NCBI RefSeq assembly: GCF_944323605.1
Contig: NZ_CALUTC010000010.1
Coordinates: 1-56,434 of the forward strand
Source: an uncultured Campylobacter sp.
Lineage (GTDB): Bacteria; Campylobacterota; Campylobacteria; Campylobacterales; Campylobacteraceae
Direction: 5' to 3'
DNA length: 56,434 nt
Shown: positions 18,600 to 27,490 of the stretch, in pieces
How positions within the stretch are numbered: the stretch's first letter is position 1
Layout: each line of letters starts with the position of its first letter
Program-made: the position numbers and the translations under genes
The notes under the pieces: model-generated
The model's database searches: none
What the model saw: the letters and a program-made list of their open reading frames with translations, nothing else
Told to the model about the DNA's origin: nothing

Positions 18600-19064
18600 A
18601 TGAATATAATAGAAGCGAAATTACAGTTAAAAGGTGATGAAAAGATAGCCATAATAAATGCAAGATTTAACCACTTTATAACACAAAATTTAGTAGAAGG
18701 TGCAAAAGATGCTTTTATAAGGCACGGAGGAAACGATAATAACTTAAGTCTTATTATGGTGCCGGGTGCTTTTGAGATACCTTTTGCTTTAAAAAAAGCT
18801 GTTTTAAGTAAAAAATTTGACGCTATTTGTTGTCTTGGTGCTGTTATTAGAGGAGCTACTCCTCATTTTGACTTTGTGAGCGCTGAAACAACAAAGGGCA
18901 TAGCTTCCGTAAGCCTAAACAGCGAAATTCCAGTTAGCTTTGGTATATTAACCACAGATAATATAGAACAAGCCATAGAAAGAGCTGGTTCTAAAGTAGG
19001 AAATAAAGGTTTTGAAGCTATGGTAACTGTTATAGAGATGTTAAATTTATCAAAAGAATTTTAA
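18600..19064 (+). CDS. ribH: 6,7-dimethyl-8-ribityllumazine synthase
   Basis: Catalyses the penultimate step of riboflavin synthesis and usually forms an icosahedral 60-mer. The 154 residues show [36 protein letters not shown] (with the catalytic His in TPHFD) and [18 protein letters not shown]. The start ATG at 18600 is preceded by AAGGAAAAAAAG. It is fused end to start with nusB (stop TAATGG), an arrangement common in bacteria. Confidence 0.98.
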   Translation: MNIIEAKLQLKGDEKIAIINARFNHFITQNLVEGAKDAFIRHGGNDNNLSLIMVPGAFEIPFALKKAVLSKKFDAICCLGAVIRGATPHFDFVSAETTKGIASVSLNSEIPVSFGILTTDNIEQAIERAGSKVGNKGFEAMVTVIEMLNLSKEF

Positions 19065-19465
19065 TGGCTACTAGACATCAAGTTAGACAAGCCATCGTAT
19101 CTTTGCTGTATGCTAATGATTTGAATGAAAAAGATGATGGCTTTGTGCTTGAATTTCTTAAGGAAAAAAAGATAAAAAACGAGCAAAAAGCTTTCACTTT
19201 AAAACTTTATGAGGGTATTTTCAAGCATTTAAGCAATATAGATGAGATTATCAACTCTCTTTTAAATGAAGGAGAAATCAACAACATAGCCACTGTAGAT
19301 AGAGCCATACTTAGACTTGGTGCTTATGAGCTTTTATATACTGATACACAAGAAGCAATCATCATAAATGAGGCTGTGGAATTAGCAAAAGAACTTTCAT
19401 CAGAAAATTCCCCAAAGCTAGTAAATGCCATACTTGATAGTATCAGTAAAAATAAAATGGCTTAA
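19064..19465 (+). CDS. nusB: Transcription antitermination factor NusB
   Basis: An RNA-binding helical protein that, with NusE, joins the antitermination complex on rRNA operons. The 133 residues contain the family motifs TRHQVRQAIVSLLYA, the DRAILRLGAYELLY helix and AIIINEAVELAKELS near the C-terminus. It overlaps the ribH stop by one base (TAATG). In C. jejuni nusB is followed directly by pyrF; here about 2.5 kb of sigma28-controlled genes lies between them. Confidence 0.96.
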   Translation: MATRHQVRQAIVSLLYANDLNEKDDGFVLEFLKEKKIKNEQKAFTLKLYEGIFKHLSNIDEIINSLLNEGEINNIATVDRAILRLGAYELLYTDTQEAIIINEAVELAKELSSENSPKLVNAILDSISKNKMA

Positions 19466-19481
19466 ATTTCTATTTATACTA

Positions 19482-19508
19482 TAAAATCTTTTTCTTTTTT
19501 GCCGATTT
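19482..19508 (+). promoter_or_regulatory. sigma28 (FliA) promoter
   Basis: TAAAATCT (19482-19489), then exactly 11 bases, then GCCGATTT (19501-19508), matching the TAAAGTTT-N11-GCCGATAA pattern of flagellar sigma28. It is 33 bases before the ATG at 19542, which has the strong SD AAGGAGGAG. It should drive the three-gene insert and perhaps pyrF. Confidence 0.75.
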
Positions 19509-19541
19509 AAAGTTAGTATTAGTATTTTTAAGGAGGAGAAA

Positions 19542-19760
19542 ATGAGAAAGCTTTTACTCTCTTTAGTTGCGTTAGCTTTTTTAAGCTCAAATCTTTTTGC
19601 TTGGGGATTTCCTATATTAACAAATCCTACACAGGTTCAGCAAATAATCTTTAATTGTAAAAATACACAAAAAAATGGCACTACAAAACAAAGATTATAC
19701 GCTCAAACTTTATGTGCACAGTATGGTGTAGATACTATGCTGTATGAAGAACTTAATTAA
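19542..19760 (+). CDS. Small exported protein, sigma28-controlled
   Basis: A 72-residue protein, not recognised. Residues 1-20 form a clear Sec signal peptide (MRKLLLSLVALAFL...FAWG), leaving a mature chain of about 52 residues with two cysteines (NCKNTQ and TLCAQYGV) that could form a disulfide in the periplasm. It is the first gene behind the sigma28 promoter. The next gene starts 2 bases after its stop codon and has only a weak SD, so translational coupling is likely. Its role is inferred only from context: co-expression with late flagellar genes. Confidence 0.8.
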   Translation: MRKLLLSLVALAFLSSNLFAWGFPILTNPTQVQQIIFNCKNTQKNGTTKQRLYAQTLCAQYGVDTMLYEELN

Positions 19761-19762
19761 AA

Positions 19763-20914
19763 ATGAATACCAAACTAGATTTCTCATCTGTAGTTTGGAA
19801 TTTTTCCCTTGTAGAAAATAACCCTATCTACAAGGCTTTTGACTCTAAGCTTGAGTATAAAAGTAAAGACGACTTAGAAGAACTAAGTAAAAATTTAGAG
19901 GCACAAAATATAAGCAATGAAGCAAAAAAAGCAAATTCTAATTTAAAAGAAGTATTTTTTAGAGATCCTATAACAAATAAGATAGTTAAATCTGCTCTAA
20001 GTGAAAATACACTTTCTATACTAAGAGAAAATTTTGCTGGAGTTCATAAAACAAGTTCAAATTCTTATATACTAAGTGATAAAGCTGAAAGCTTTGTATC
20101 TGCTTGGTATGCTGATATAGCTTATCAAAGAGGATATATAAAGGCTGATGCTGATTCAAATGGCTTTTTGACTAAGAGTGAGCTTGATGAGACTAGATCT
20201 GGATATATGACTCACGGATATTTTGGCTATACAGGAAATGGGGTTGTAACTGCTGTTATAAACTTATCTACTGAATCTTACATAAAACTTGGAGGATATT
20301 CTACACCATACGCTTCAAATGAAGCAAATCAAGTTTTTAAGGAAGATCAAAAAACCTTCTATAATAATGGCAAATTTGCAAAAGAAACTATAGCCTTAGA
20401 ACTAGAAAGAACCATACAAAGCGATAAAGACTTAAATGGAGTTTTAGAGTATAAAGAGCTTATGAGTTTTGCGGAAATGAAACAACAGGCTATGGATAAT
20501 ACGGAATATGAGGCAAAAGATTTTGGAAGCTTCAAAGAATTTATGAGCTACAAAGACTTTATAGACTTTTTACTAAAAGAAGGATTAGAAAAACTACAAG
20601 TCCTTGAAAAACTAAAAGAAAAAGGTTATGAAAGTCTAAATAAAGATGAAAAAGAATACCTACTTAAAACATATCCTAATCTTTTTAATGAAAATAAAGA
20701 ATTTAAAAAAGAAGACTTTGATTCTTTTTATGAAGATTTTAAAACAGACTTTGTAGAAAAGAGCAAAGACTTTTTAGGCTTAAAAGATGATGAAAATCTT
20801 GATTTAAACTTTGATGAGCTTTCTTTGGTTATGAAAGAAATATTTTCTAATATAGCTTCAGTAAATATTTCTAATCCTTTCTATGAAAAAAGATTTGTAG
20901 ATTTAGAGGTTTAA
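19763..20914 (+). CDS. EF-hand protein, tandem copy 1
   Basis: A 383-residue soluble protein with no signal peptide and no match I can name. Two canonical 12-residue EF-hand loops are visible: D129-x-D131-x-N133-G-x-x-T137-x-x-E140 and D221-x-D223-x-N225-G-x-x-E229-x-x-E232, so calcium binding is a strong inference. The last 130 residues are Lys/Glu-rich and helical, with FLGLKDDENLDLNFDEL as a possible further weak loop. It is almost identical over long blocks to the next gene. Sigma28 control and the lack of a signal peptide make a flagellum-linked or flagellar-export role possible. Confidence 0.82.
   Translation: MNTKLDFSSVVWNFSLVENNPIYKAFDSKLEYKSKDDLEELSKNLEAQNISNEAKKANSNLKEVFFRDPITNKIVKSALSENTLSILRENFAGVHKTSSNSYILSDKAESFVSAWYADIAYQRGYIKADADSNGFLTKSELDETRSGYMTHGYFGYTGNGVVTAVINLSTESYIKLGGYSTPYASNEANQVFKEDQKTFYNNGKFAKETIALELERTIQSDKDLNGVLEYKELMSFAEMKQQAMDNTEYEAKDFGSFKEFMSYKDFIDFLLKEGLEKLQVLEKLKEKGYESLNKDEKEYLLKTYPNLFNENKEFKKEDFDSFYEDFKTDFVEKSKDFLGLKDDENLDLNFDELSLVMKEIFSNIASVNISNPFYEKRFVDLEV
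19902..20207 (+). repeat. 306-bp direct repeat, copy A
   Basis: By eye this block is identical to 21049-21354, at an offset of 1147 bases. It covers codons from about residue 47 to just past the first EF-hand. The flanks on both sides differ, so conversion between the two gene copies is likely. Confidence 0.8.
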
Positions 20915-20915
20915 A

Positions 20916-22058
20916 ATGAAACTAGATTTCTCATCTGTAGCTTGGAATTTCTCCCTTGTAGAAAATAATCCCATCTACAAGGCTTTTGATTCTAAGCTAG
21001 AGTATAAGAGTAAGGATGAGTTAAAAGAACTAAGTAAAAATTTAGAGACACAAAATATAAGCAATGAAGCAAAAAAAGCAAATTCTAATTTAAAAGAAGT
21101 ATTTTTTAGAGATCCTATAACAAATAAGATAGTTAAATCTGCTCTAAGTGAAAATACACTTTCTATACTAAGAGAAAATTTTGCTGGAGTTCATAAAACA
21201 AGTTCAAATTCTTATATACTAAGTGATAAAGCTGAAAGCTTTGTATCTGCTTGGTATGCTGATATAGCTTATCAAAGAGGATATATAAAGGCTGATGCTG
21301 ATTCAAATGGCTTTTTGACTAAGAGTGAGCTTGATGAGACTAGATCTGGATATACGACTAATGGATATTTTGGCTATGCAGGAAATGGGGTTGTAACTGC
21401 TGATTTAAGCTTATCTACTAAATCTTACATAAAGCTTGGAGGGAATACAACATCTTATAGCGGAGCTTATTCTAGTGCTTTTAAGGAGGTGCAAAAAACC
21501 TTCTACAATAATGGCAAATTTGCAAAAGAAACTATAGCCTTAGAACTAGAAAGAACCATACAAAGTGATAAAGACTTAAATGGAGTTTTAGAGTATAAAG
21601 AGCTTATGAGTTTTGAGGAGATGAAGCAGCAAAGTATGGATAGTATAGAGTATACGGCAAAAGATTTTGGAAGCTTCAAAGAATTTATGAGCTACAAAGA
21701 CTTTATAGACTTTTTACTAAAAGAAGGATTAGAAAAACTACAAGTCCTTGAAAAACTAAAAGAAAAAGGTTATGAAAGTCTAAATAAAGATGAAAAAGAA
21801 TACCTACTTAAAACATATCCTAATCTTTTTAATGAAAATAAAGAATTTAAAAAAGAAGACTTTGATTCTTTTTATGAAGATTTTAAAACGGACTTTGTAG
21901 AAAAGAGTAAAAACTTTTTAGGCTTAAAAGATGATGAAAATCTTGATTTAAGCTTTGATGAGCTTTCTTTGATAACAAAGGAAATTTTTGCTAATATTTC
22001 TTTTGTAAATGAAAGCAATCCTTTTCATAAAGAAAGATTTGTTGATTTAAAGGCTTAA
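20916..22058 (+). CDS. EF-hand protein, tandem copy 2
   Basis: A 380-residue paralogue of the preceding gene, starting 1 base after its stop with AGAGG upstream of ATG. It keeps both EF-hand loops (D127-E138 and D218-E229) with all liganding positions. It differs mainly in three patches: the first 45 residues, about residues 146-190 between the EF-hands, and short segments after the second EF-hand and at the C-terminus. Elsewhere DNA is identical or nearly so, which points to recent duplication or ongoing gene conversion. It is followed by pyrF after 8 bases. Confidence 0.82.
   Translation: MKLDFSSVAWNFSLVENNPIYKAFDSKLEYKSKDELKELSKNLETQNISNEAKKANSNLKEVFFRDPITNKIVKSALSENTLSILRENFAGVHKTSSNSYILSDKAESFVSAWYADIAYQRGYIKADADSNGFLTKSELDETRSGYTTNGYFGYAGNGVVTADLSLSTKSYIKLGGNTTSYSGAYSSAFKEVQKTFYNNGKFAKETIALELERTIQSDKDLNGVLEYKELMSFEEMKQQSMDSIEYTAKDFGSFKEFMSYKDFIDFLLKEGLEKLQVLEKLKEKGYESLNKDEKEYLLKTYPNLFNENKEFKKEDFDSFYEDFKTDFVEKSKNFLGLKDDENLDLSFDELSLITKEIFANISFVNESNPFHKERFVDLKA
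21049..21354 (+). repeat. 306-bp direct repeat, copy B
   Basis: Second copy of the identical block at 19902-20207. Recombination between the two would remove one gene and leave a single in-frame chimera. Confidence 0.8.
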
Positions 22059-22066
22059 GGATATAA

Positions 22067-22747
22067 ATGAAGCTTTGCGTAGCTTTTGATTTAGCGTCTA
22101 AAGATGAGTGTTTGGCTTTAGCTAGGGATTTAAAAGGACTTGATATTTGGTTAAAGATAGGGCTTAGATCTTATCTTAGAGATGGCTTTAAGCTTATAGA
22201 TGAGATAAAAAAAATAGATAAGTTTAAAATATTTTTAGACTTAAAGCTTTATGATATACCAAATACCATGGCTGATGCCTGTGAAGAGCTAGCAAAGCTT
22301 GATGTAGATATGATAAATTTACACGCAAGTGCGGGAAAAAAGGCTATGCAAGCCTCTGTGTCTAGGCTAGAAAAATTTAGACAAAAACCACTTCTTATAG
22401 CCGTTTCAGCCTTAACTAGCTTTGATGAAAACGAATTTTACGAGCTGTATAAGCAAAATTTAAAAGATGCAGTTTTGTCTTTTTCAAAATTTAGTTTTGA
22501 AAGCGGACTTGACGGTATGGTTTGTTCTGCTTTTGAAAGTAAAGCTATAAAAGAACATACCAGTGAAAAATTTTTGACAGTTTGCCCGGGCATCAGAGCC
22601 TTTAATGAGGAAAAAAATGACCAAGCTAGAGTGGCTACTTTAGACGATGCTAAAAATAACAAAGTCGATTTTATAGTGCTTGGACGTCCTGTGTATAAAA
22701 ATGAAGAACCAAGAAAAGTTTGTGAAAAAATTTTAAATCTTATATAA
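22067..22747 (+). CDS. pyrF: Orotidine 5'-phosphate decarboxylase
   Basis: Last step of UMP synthesis. The 226 residues have WLKIGLRSY at the start, the catalytic Lys/Asp array in [16 protein letters not shown], and the phosphate loop FIVLGRPV near the end, all typical. It has an SD (AAGGA) in the 8-base gap after the EF-hand gene, so it may be read both from an operon promoter and from the sigma28 promoter. In C. jejuni pyrF follows nusB directly, so this position marks the right edge of the insert. Confidence 0.97.
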   Translation: MKLCVAFDLASKDECLALARDLKGLDIWLKIGLRSYLRDGFKLIDEIKKIDKFKIFLDLKLYDIPNTMADACEELAKLDVDMINLHASAGKKAMQASVSRLEKFRQKPLLIAVSALTSFDENEFYELYKQNLKDAVLSFSKFSFESGLDGMVCSAFESKAIKEHTSEKFLTVCPGIRAFNEEKNDQARVATLDDAKNNKVDFIVLGRPVYKNEEPRKVCEKILNLI

Positions 22748-22853
22748 GATAGGCTTTTTATGAACTAAGCTAGATTAAAAGCTTATAAAATACAGTTTTA
22801 TCACATAAAAAGTGTAACTTTTGGTAAAAAAAGCTTTGTTTTTATTAGAAATT

Positions 22854-22862
22854 TAGTATAGC
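22854..22862 (+). promoter_or_regulatory. Possible -10 region of ilv leader
   Basis: TAGTATAGC downstream of T-rich DNA, about 45 bases before the leader-peptide ATG. It is the best -10-like element in the pyrF-ilvI gap, but it is weak. Confidence 0.35.
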
Positions 22863-22904
22863 TTTGTTAATATTAGCTTTCATAGAGAATTAAAGGAGGA
22901 AAAA

Positions 22905-22997
22905 ATGCAAACTTTTAATAAGTCGGCACCTAATTATAATACAAATTTCAAGTCCCATTCTCTCATTACCCTGCCCCTGCTAGTCTTCGTCGTCTAA
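22905..22997 (+). CDS. ilv operon leader peptide
   Basis: A 30-codon ORF with a very strong SD (AAAGGAGGA) and start ATG at 22905. Its second half encodes LITLPLLVFVV followed by a stop, so 8 of the last 11 codons call for Leu, Ile or Val, the products of the operon 48 bases downstream. It uses CTC, CTG, CTA and GTC codons, which are rare in this AT-rich genome. This is the design of an attenuation leader that senses branched-chain aminoacyl-tRNA. No strong GC-rich terminator is visible between it and ilvI, so the exact mechanism is open. Confidence 0.8.
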   Translation: MQTFNKSAPNYNTNFKSHSLITLPLLVFVV

Positions 22998-23045
22998 AAA
23001 AATTCATTTTTTATCATTTTACAAAATATTTTTTAAGGATTTTAT

Positions 23046-24719
23046 ATGCAATTAAATGGCTCTGATATACTTATGGAAGTTTTGATAGAACAAGAAGTTG
23101 ATACTATTTTTGGTTATCCAGGTGGTGCGGTTTTGCACATATATGACGCTTTGTATAAATATAAAGACAAGATTAGGCACATAATGCCTGTAGATGAGTG
23201 CGGTGCAGGACACGCAGCTGATGGCTATGCAAGAGCTAGTGGAAAAACAGGAGTTGTTTTGGCTACAAGTGGTCCAGGAGCCACAAATTTAGTTACAGCT
23301 CTTGCTACTGCTTATATGGATAGCATACCAGTTGTTGCTATAACGGGAAATGTGCCTACAAATTTAATAGGCAAAGATAGCTTTCAAGAAGTCTATATAA
23401 CGGGTATTACTATGCCAATTACCAAACATAATTTTGTAGTAAGAGATGTAAAAGAGTTAGCAGATACTGTTAGACAAGCTTTTTTGATAGCAAATCAAGG
23501 TAGAAAAGGACCTGTTTTGGTCGATATACCAAAAGATATATCGGGTGCTTTTTGTGATTTTGAAAGAAAGGCTAAAAAACAACCTAAAAAATACCGCATA
23601 GACAGTAGTTTGCAAAAAAATATACAAGATGTAGCCGAGCTTATAAATAATTCAAAAAGACCTCTTGTTTATTTTGGTGGTGGCACTAGGGATTACACAG
23701 GCATATTAAGAGAATTTTTGCAAAATACTAATATACCTTGCGTTCATACTATAATGGCTACTGGAAATATCTCTTATGACGAGCCTTTTTATGTCGGCTT
23801 GATAGGAATGCATGGCACTGTTACATCAAATACCATTATAAACGAAGCTGATTTGATCTTAGCTATAGGGACTAGATTTAGCGATAGGGTTGCTTTAAAT
23901 ACATCTAAATTTGGCGGTGAAGCAAAAAAAGTGCATATAGATATAGATCAAAGCGAGGTAAATAAAAATGTCAAGGTTGATTATGAGCTTATAGGAGATT
24001 TGGAGGAAATTTTAAAAGCTTTTTTAACATTAAAATGCAAAGCTAATAGCAAAGAATGGCTATCTTATATAAAAGATATGAAAGAAAAAGAAGAAGAAAG
24101 GCTAAAAAATAAATTTGCTCCTAAAGAATTTAGTCCTAAAAATATAATGGATACCATAAATGAAGTTACAAAGTCAGAGGCGATATGCGTTACAGATGTT
24201 GGTCAGCACCAGATGTGGGCTGTGCAATACACAAAGCATAGATTTCCAAGAAGTTTTTTAACTAGTGGAGGTTTAGGAACTATGGGCTTTGCTTATGGCG
24301 CTGCTTTGGGTGCTAAGATAGCTAAGCCTGAAAAAACTGTCATTCAGATTACAGGGGACGGGTCTTTTTATATGAATTTAAATGAAGTCGCAACTGCGGT
24401 TGAATATTCTTTGCCTATAATCTCTATAATACTAAATAACAATACTTTAGGTATGGTAAGACAGTGGCAGAGTTCTTTTTATGAAAATAGATACTCAAGC
24501 ACGGATATGAATAAAAAAATGGATTATGTAAAAGTGGCACAAGGATTTTATGCTAAAGGCTTTTCTTGCAAAAATTTAAACGAGTTTAAAGAGGCTTTTA
24601 GCGAGGCTTTAAAAGAAAAAAATACGCCTGTTTGGATAGAGTGTATTATAGATAAGGACGAGAAAGTTTTACCTATGATACCAGCTGGTGGAAATGTAGA
24701 AAATATAATCGTTGATTAA
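23046..24719 (+). CDS. ilvI: Acetolactate synthase, large subunit
   Basis: A thiamine-diphosphate enzyme that makes acetolactate or acetohydroxybutyrate in valine, leucine and isoleucine synthesis. The 557 residues show FGYPGGAVLHIYDAL, the catalytic Glu segment VDECGAGHAADGYARASG, ATSGPGATNLVT, and the cofactor motif GDGSFYMN...NNNTLG. The ECG after the conserved position, instead of the common EQG, is a small variation. Start ATG 23046 has AAGGA upstream. It leads the operon ilvI-ilvH-ilvC behind a leader peptide. Confidence 0.96.
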   Translation: MQLNGSDILMEVLIEQEVDTIFGYPGGAVLHIYDALYKYKDKIRHIMPVDECGAGHAADGYARASGKTGVVLATSGPGATNLVTALATAYMDSIPVVAITGNVPTNLIGKDSFQEVYITGITMPITKHNFVVRDVKELADTVRQAFLIANQGRKGPVLVDIPKDISGAFCDFERKAKKQPKKYRIDSSLQKNIQDVAELINNSKRPLVYFGGGTRDYTGILREFLQNTNIPCVHTIMATGNISYDEPFYVGLIGMHGTVTSNTIINEADLILAIGTRFSDRVALNTSKFGGEAKKVHIDIDQSEVNKNVKVDYELIGDLEEILKAFLTLKCKANSKEWLSYIKDMKEKEEERLKNKFAPKEFSPKNIMDTINEVTKSEAICVTDVGQHQMWAVQYTKHRFPRSFLTSGGLGTMGFAYGAALGAKIAKPEKTVIQITGDGSFYMNLNEVATAVEYSLPIISIILNNNTLGMVRQWQSSFYENRYSSTDMNKKMDYVKVAQGFYAKGFSCKNLNEFKEAFSEALKEKNTPVWIECIIDKDEKVLPMIPAGGNVENIIVD

Positions 24720-24728
24720 GGATTTGCT

Positions 24729-25229
24729 ATGAAAAAGAAAGTTATAGTTTTATTTGTTGATAACAATCCGGGAGTTTTAGCAAGAATCACGCTTTTATTT
24801 GCTCAAAGGGGTTTTAATATAGCAAGTCTAACAGTAAGCGAAACTTGTATAGAAAAGGTTTCGCGTATAAGCATAGTAGTAGATGCAGATGAGGCTACTG
24901 TGATGCAAGTTATAAAACAAAGCTCAAAACTTGTTGAGGTGCATTGTATCCATTTGCCAGATGAAGATAATATGATTTTAAAAGATTTATTGCTTTTGAA
25001 AATTTATGCAAGGGATAGCGATAAAAAGAAAATTTGCACTTTAGCAGATCTTTATAATGCTAAAATTATAGATATATCAGATGGAAGTATCATTTTAGAA
25101 CTGGTTGCTTCGCCAGAGATTATAGATGAATACCTAAATCAAATGCAAGGTTTTGAAATTTTAGAGCAAACAAGGACGGGTATTACTGTTATGGAAAGAG
25201 GTGTGGTAAATTTTTATTGCAATTTGTAA
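24729..25229 (+). CDS. ilvH: Acetolactate synthase, small regulatory subunit
   Basis: Regulatory subunit that activates the large subunit and carries valine feedback inhibition. The 166 residues have an N-terminal ACT domain (VIVLFVDNNPGVLARITLLFAQRGFNI in outline, residues 5-30) and the longer C-terminal ALS_ss domain. The valine-site segment NNPGVLARI is intact, so feedback regulation is expected. It begins 9 bases after ilvI with AAGGA as SD. Confidence 0.95.
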   Translation: MKKKVIVLFVDNNPGVLARITLLFAQRGFNIASLTVSETCIEKVSRISIVVDADEATVMQVIKQSSKLVEVHCIHLPDEDNMILKDLLLLKIYARDSDKKKICTLADLYNAKIIDISDGSIILELVASPEIIDEYLNQMQGFEILEQTRTGITVMERGVVNFYCNL

Positions 25230-25237
25230 AAATTTAG

Positions 25238-26275
<1,038 letters not shown>

Positions 26276-26285
26276 GTTAAAATTT

Positions 26286-26299
26286 GGAATGATACTTGC
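26286..26299 (+). promoter_or_regulatory. sigma54 (RpoN) promoter
   Basis: TTTGGAATGATACTTGCTT, with GG at 26286-26287 and GC at 26298-26299, exactly ten bases apart. The predicted start of transcription is near 26311, inside the ilvC terminator hairpin and 26 bases before the next ATG. Confidence 0.75.
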
Positions 26300-26301
26300 T
26301 T

Positions 26302-26336
26302 AAACCTTCCTAGCAATATATTAGGAAGGTTTTTTT
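26302..26336 (+). terminator. ilvC terminator that also contains the next gene's SD
   Basis: AAACCTTCCTA (26302-26312) pairs perfectly (11 bp) with TAGGAAGGTTT (26322-26332) around a 9-base loop, followed by Ts to 26336; it ends directly at the next ATG (26337). The right arm holds AGGAAGG, the ribosome-binding site of that gene. Readthrough RNA would therefore be terminated, or its SD masked, while RNA from the sigma54 promoter would lack most of the left arm. Confidence 0.75.
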
Positions 26337-27479
26337 ATGAATATTAGTAATTCTTATATAAGTAATACTAGTAGCAATAGCATTTTAGGTGCTGCCTTAT
26401 CTCACATAAGAAATAAAATAGACACACAAGAAGAAGATATCGAACCTAGCGTAAATAGAACACAGTATATTTTTAACACTTCTTATAGTAGCGAATTTGG
26501 CTTTAGGACAGATGAAAACGGTTTTTTTGAACAAGATTTTAATATGAAAGCCTCTCTTCCTTTTGACTATAAAATAAATATAAAAAGCGTGCAAAGCATA
26601 GCAAAAGAGCTTTTAAAACAAGATGAGGATTTAAGCCTTTCAAAGCTTGATATAACGGGCATAATCAACAAATATTATAATAGTTTAAAATCTGTTGAAA
26701 AAGAATTTAGCACAAATAGCAATGATTATCTTTCAAGAGCCGAAATATCAAAGCTAAATCAAGGATTTAGCACACAAGATGGAAGTATTTCAGGAGAACT
26801 TATAAAAATTTATGAAAACATAAGCGATATGAACGAGATAAAAAGACAAAATAAGATTTTAAATCCGCTAAATTTAGGTATGAAGCTTGTTGATTTTTCT
26901 TTTGAAGAAGCTGTTTATAATAATTCAAACAACGAGCTTTTAAAACCCTATATGAATAAAGACGGAGATATTTCTAAAGCCGGACTTTTGATTAATTTTA
27001 TACATAGAGATTTGCAAACACAAAATGAAAATGAATTTTTTATAGAACCTATAAAACTAAATTTAAATGCTCATAAAAATTTGCAAAATATGCTTGAAAA
27101 AGAAGGTTTGTTTGAAGATTATGTGATAGAGCAAAATTCTAATACTATGAGTTTTGACTTATATCTTTATGTAAATGGCGTAAATAAGCAAAATACAAAC
27201 AAAGACAAACTAGAAAATCTTTATAATCAGTATATAAGCTATCAAAGAGGAGTTAATATAAAAGAATTTGTAAATTCAAGCTCCATATTTTCTTTATATA
27301 CTGAGGCTTTAAGCAAAGAATTTTCATCTTTGAAAAGCTCTTTTTCAAATTTAGATGAGGAAAACTTACAGAGTGTAAGCAATGATATAAAAAATCTAAA
27401 TGAAAATTACATAAAACAAAGAGAGAAACAGGCTAATTTTTCAAAGCTTATAAAATCATACATATCTGTTATGCAGTGA
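26337..27479 (+). CDS. Hypothetical sigma54-controlled protein
   Basis: A 380-residue soluble protein without a signal peptide, not recognised. Asn/Ser-rich first 70 residues are followed by helical segments and a Lys/Glu/Asn-rich C-terminal coiled-coil-like region (about 325-375). A segment at residues 125-136 (S-x-N-x-N-D-Y-L-S-x-x-E) resembles a degenerate EF-hand loop at the same relative position as the true one in the 19763 and 20916 proteins, and the overall length is the same; a distant family link is possible but unproven. The RpoN promoter and in-hairpin SD suggest strict flagellar control. Confidence 0.75.
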   Translation: MNISNSYISNTSSNSILGAALSHIRNKIDTQEEDIEPSVNRTQYIFNTSYSSEFGFRTDENGFFEQDFNMKASLPFDYKINIKSVQSIAKELLKQDEDLSLSKLDITGIINKYYNSLKSVEKEFSTNSNDYLSRAEISKLNQGFSTQDGSISGELIKIYENISDMNEIKRQNKILNPLNLGMKLVDFSFEEAVYNNSNNELLKPYMNKDGDISKAGLLINFIHRDLQTQNENEFFIEPIKLNLNAHKNLQNMLEKEGLFEDYVIEQNSNTMSFDLYLYVNGVNKQNTNKDKLENLYNQYISYQRGVNIKEFVNSSSIFSLYTEALSKEFSSLKSSFSNLDEENLQSVSNDIKNLNENYIKQREKQANFSKLIKSYISVMQ

Positions 27480-27490
27480 TTTTTACTAGC

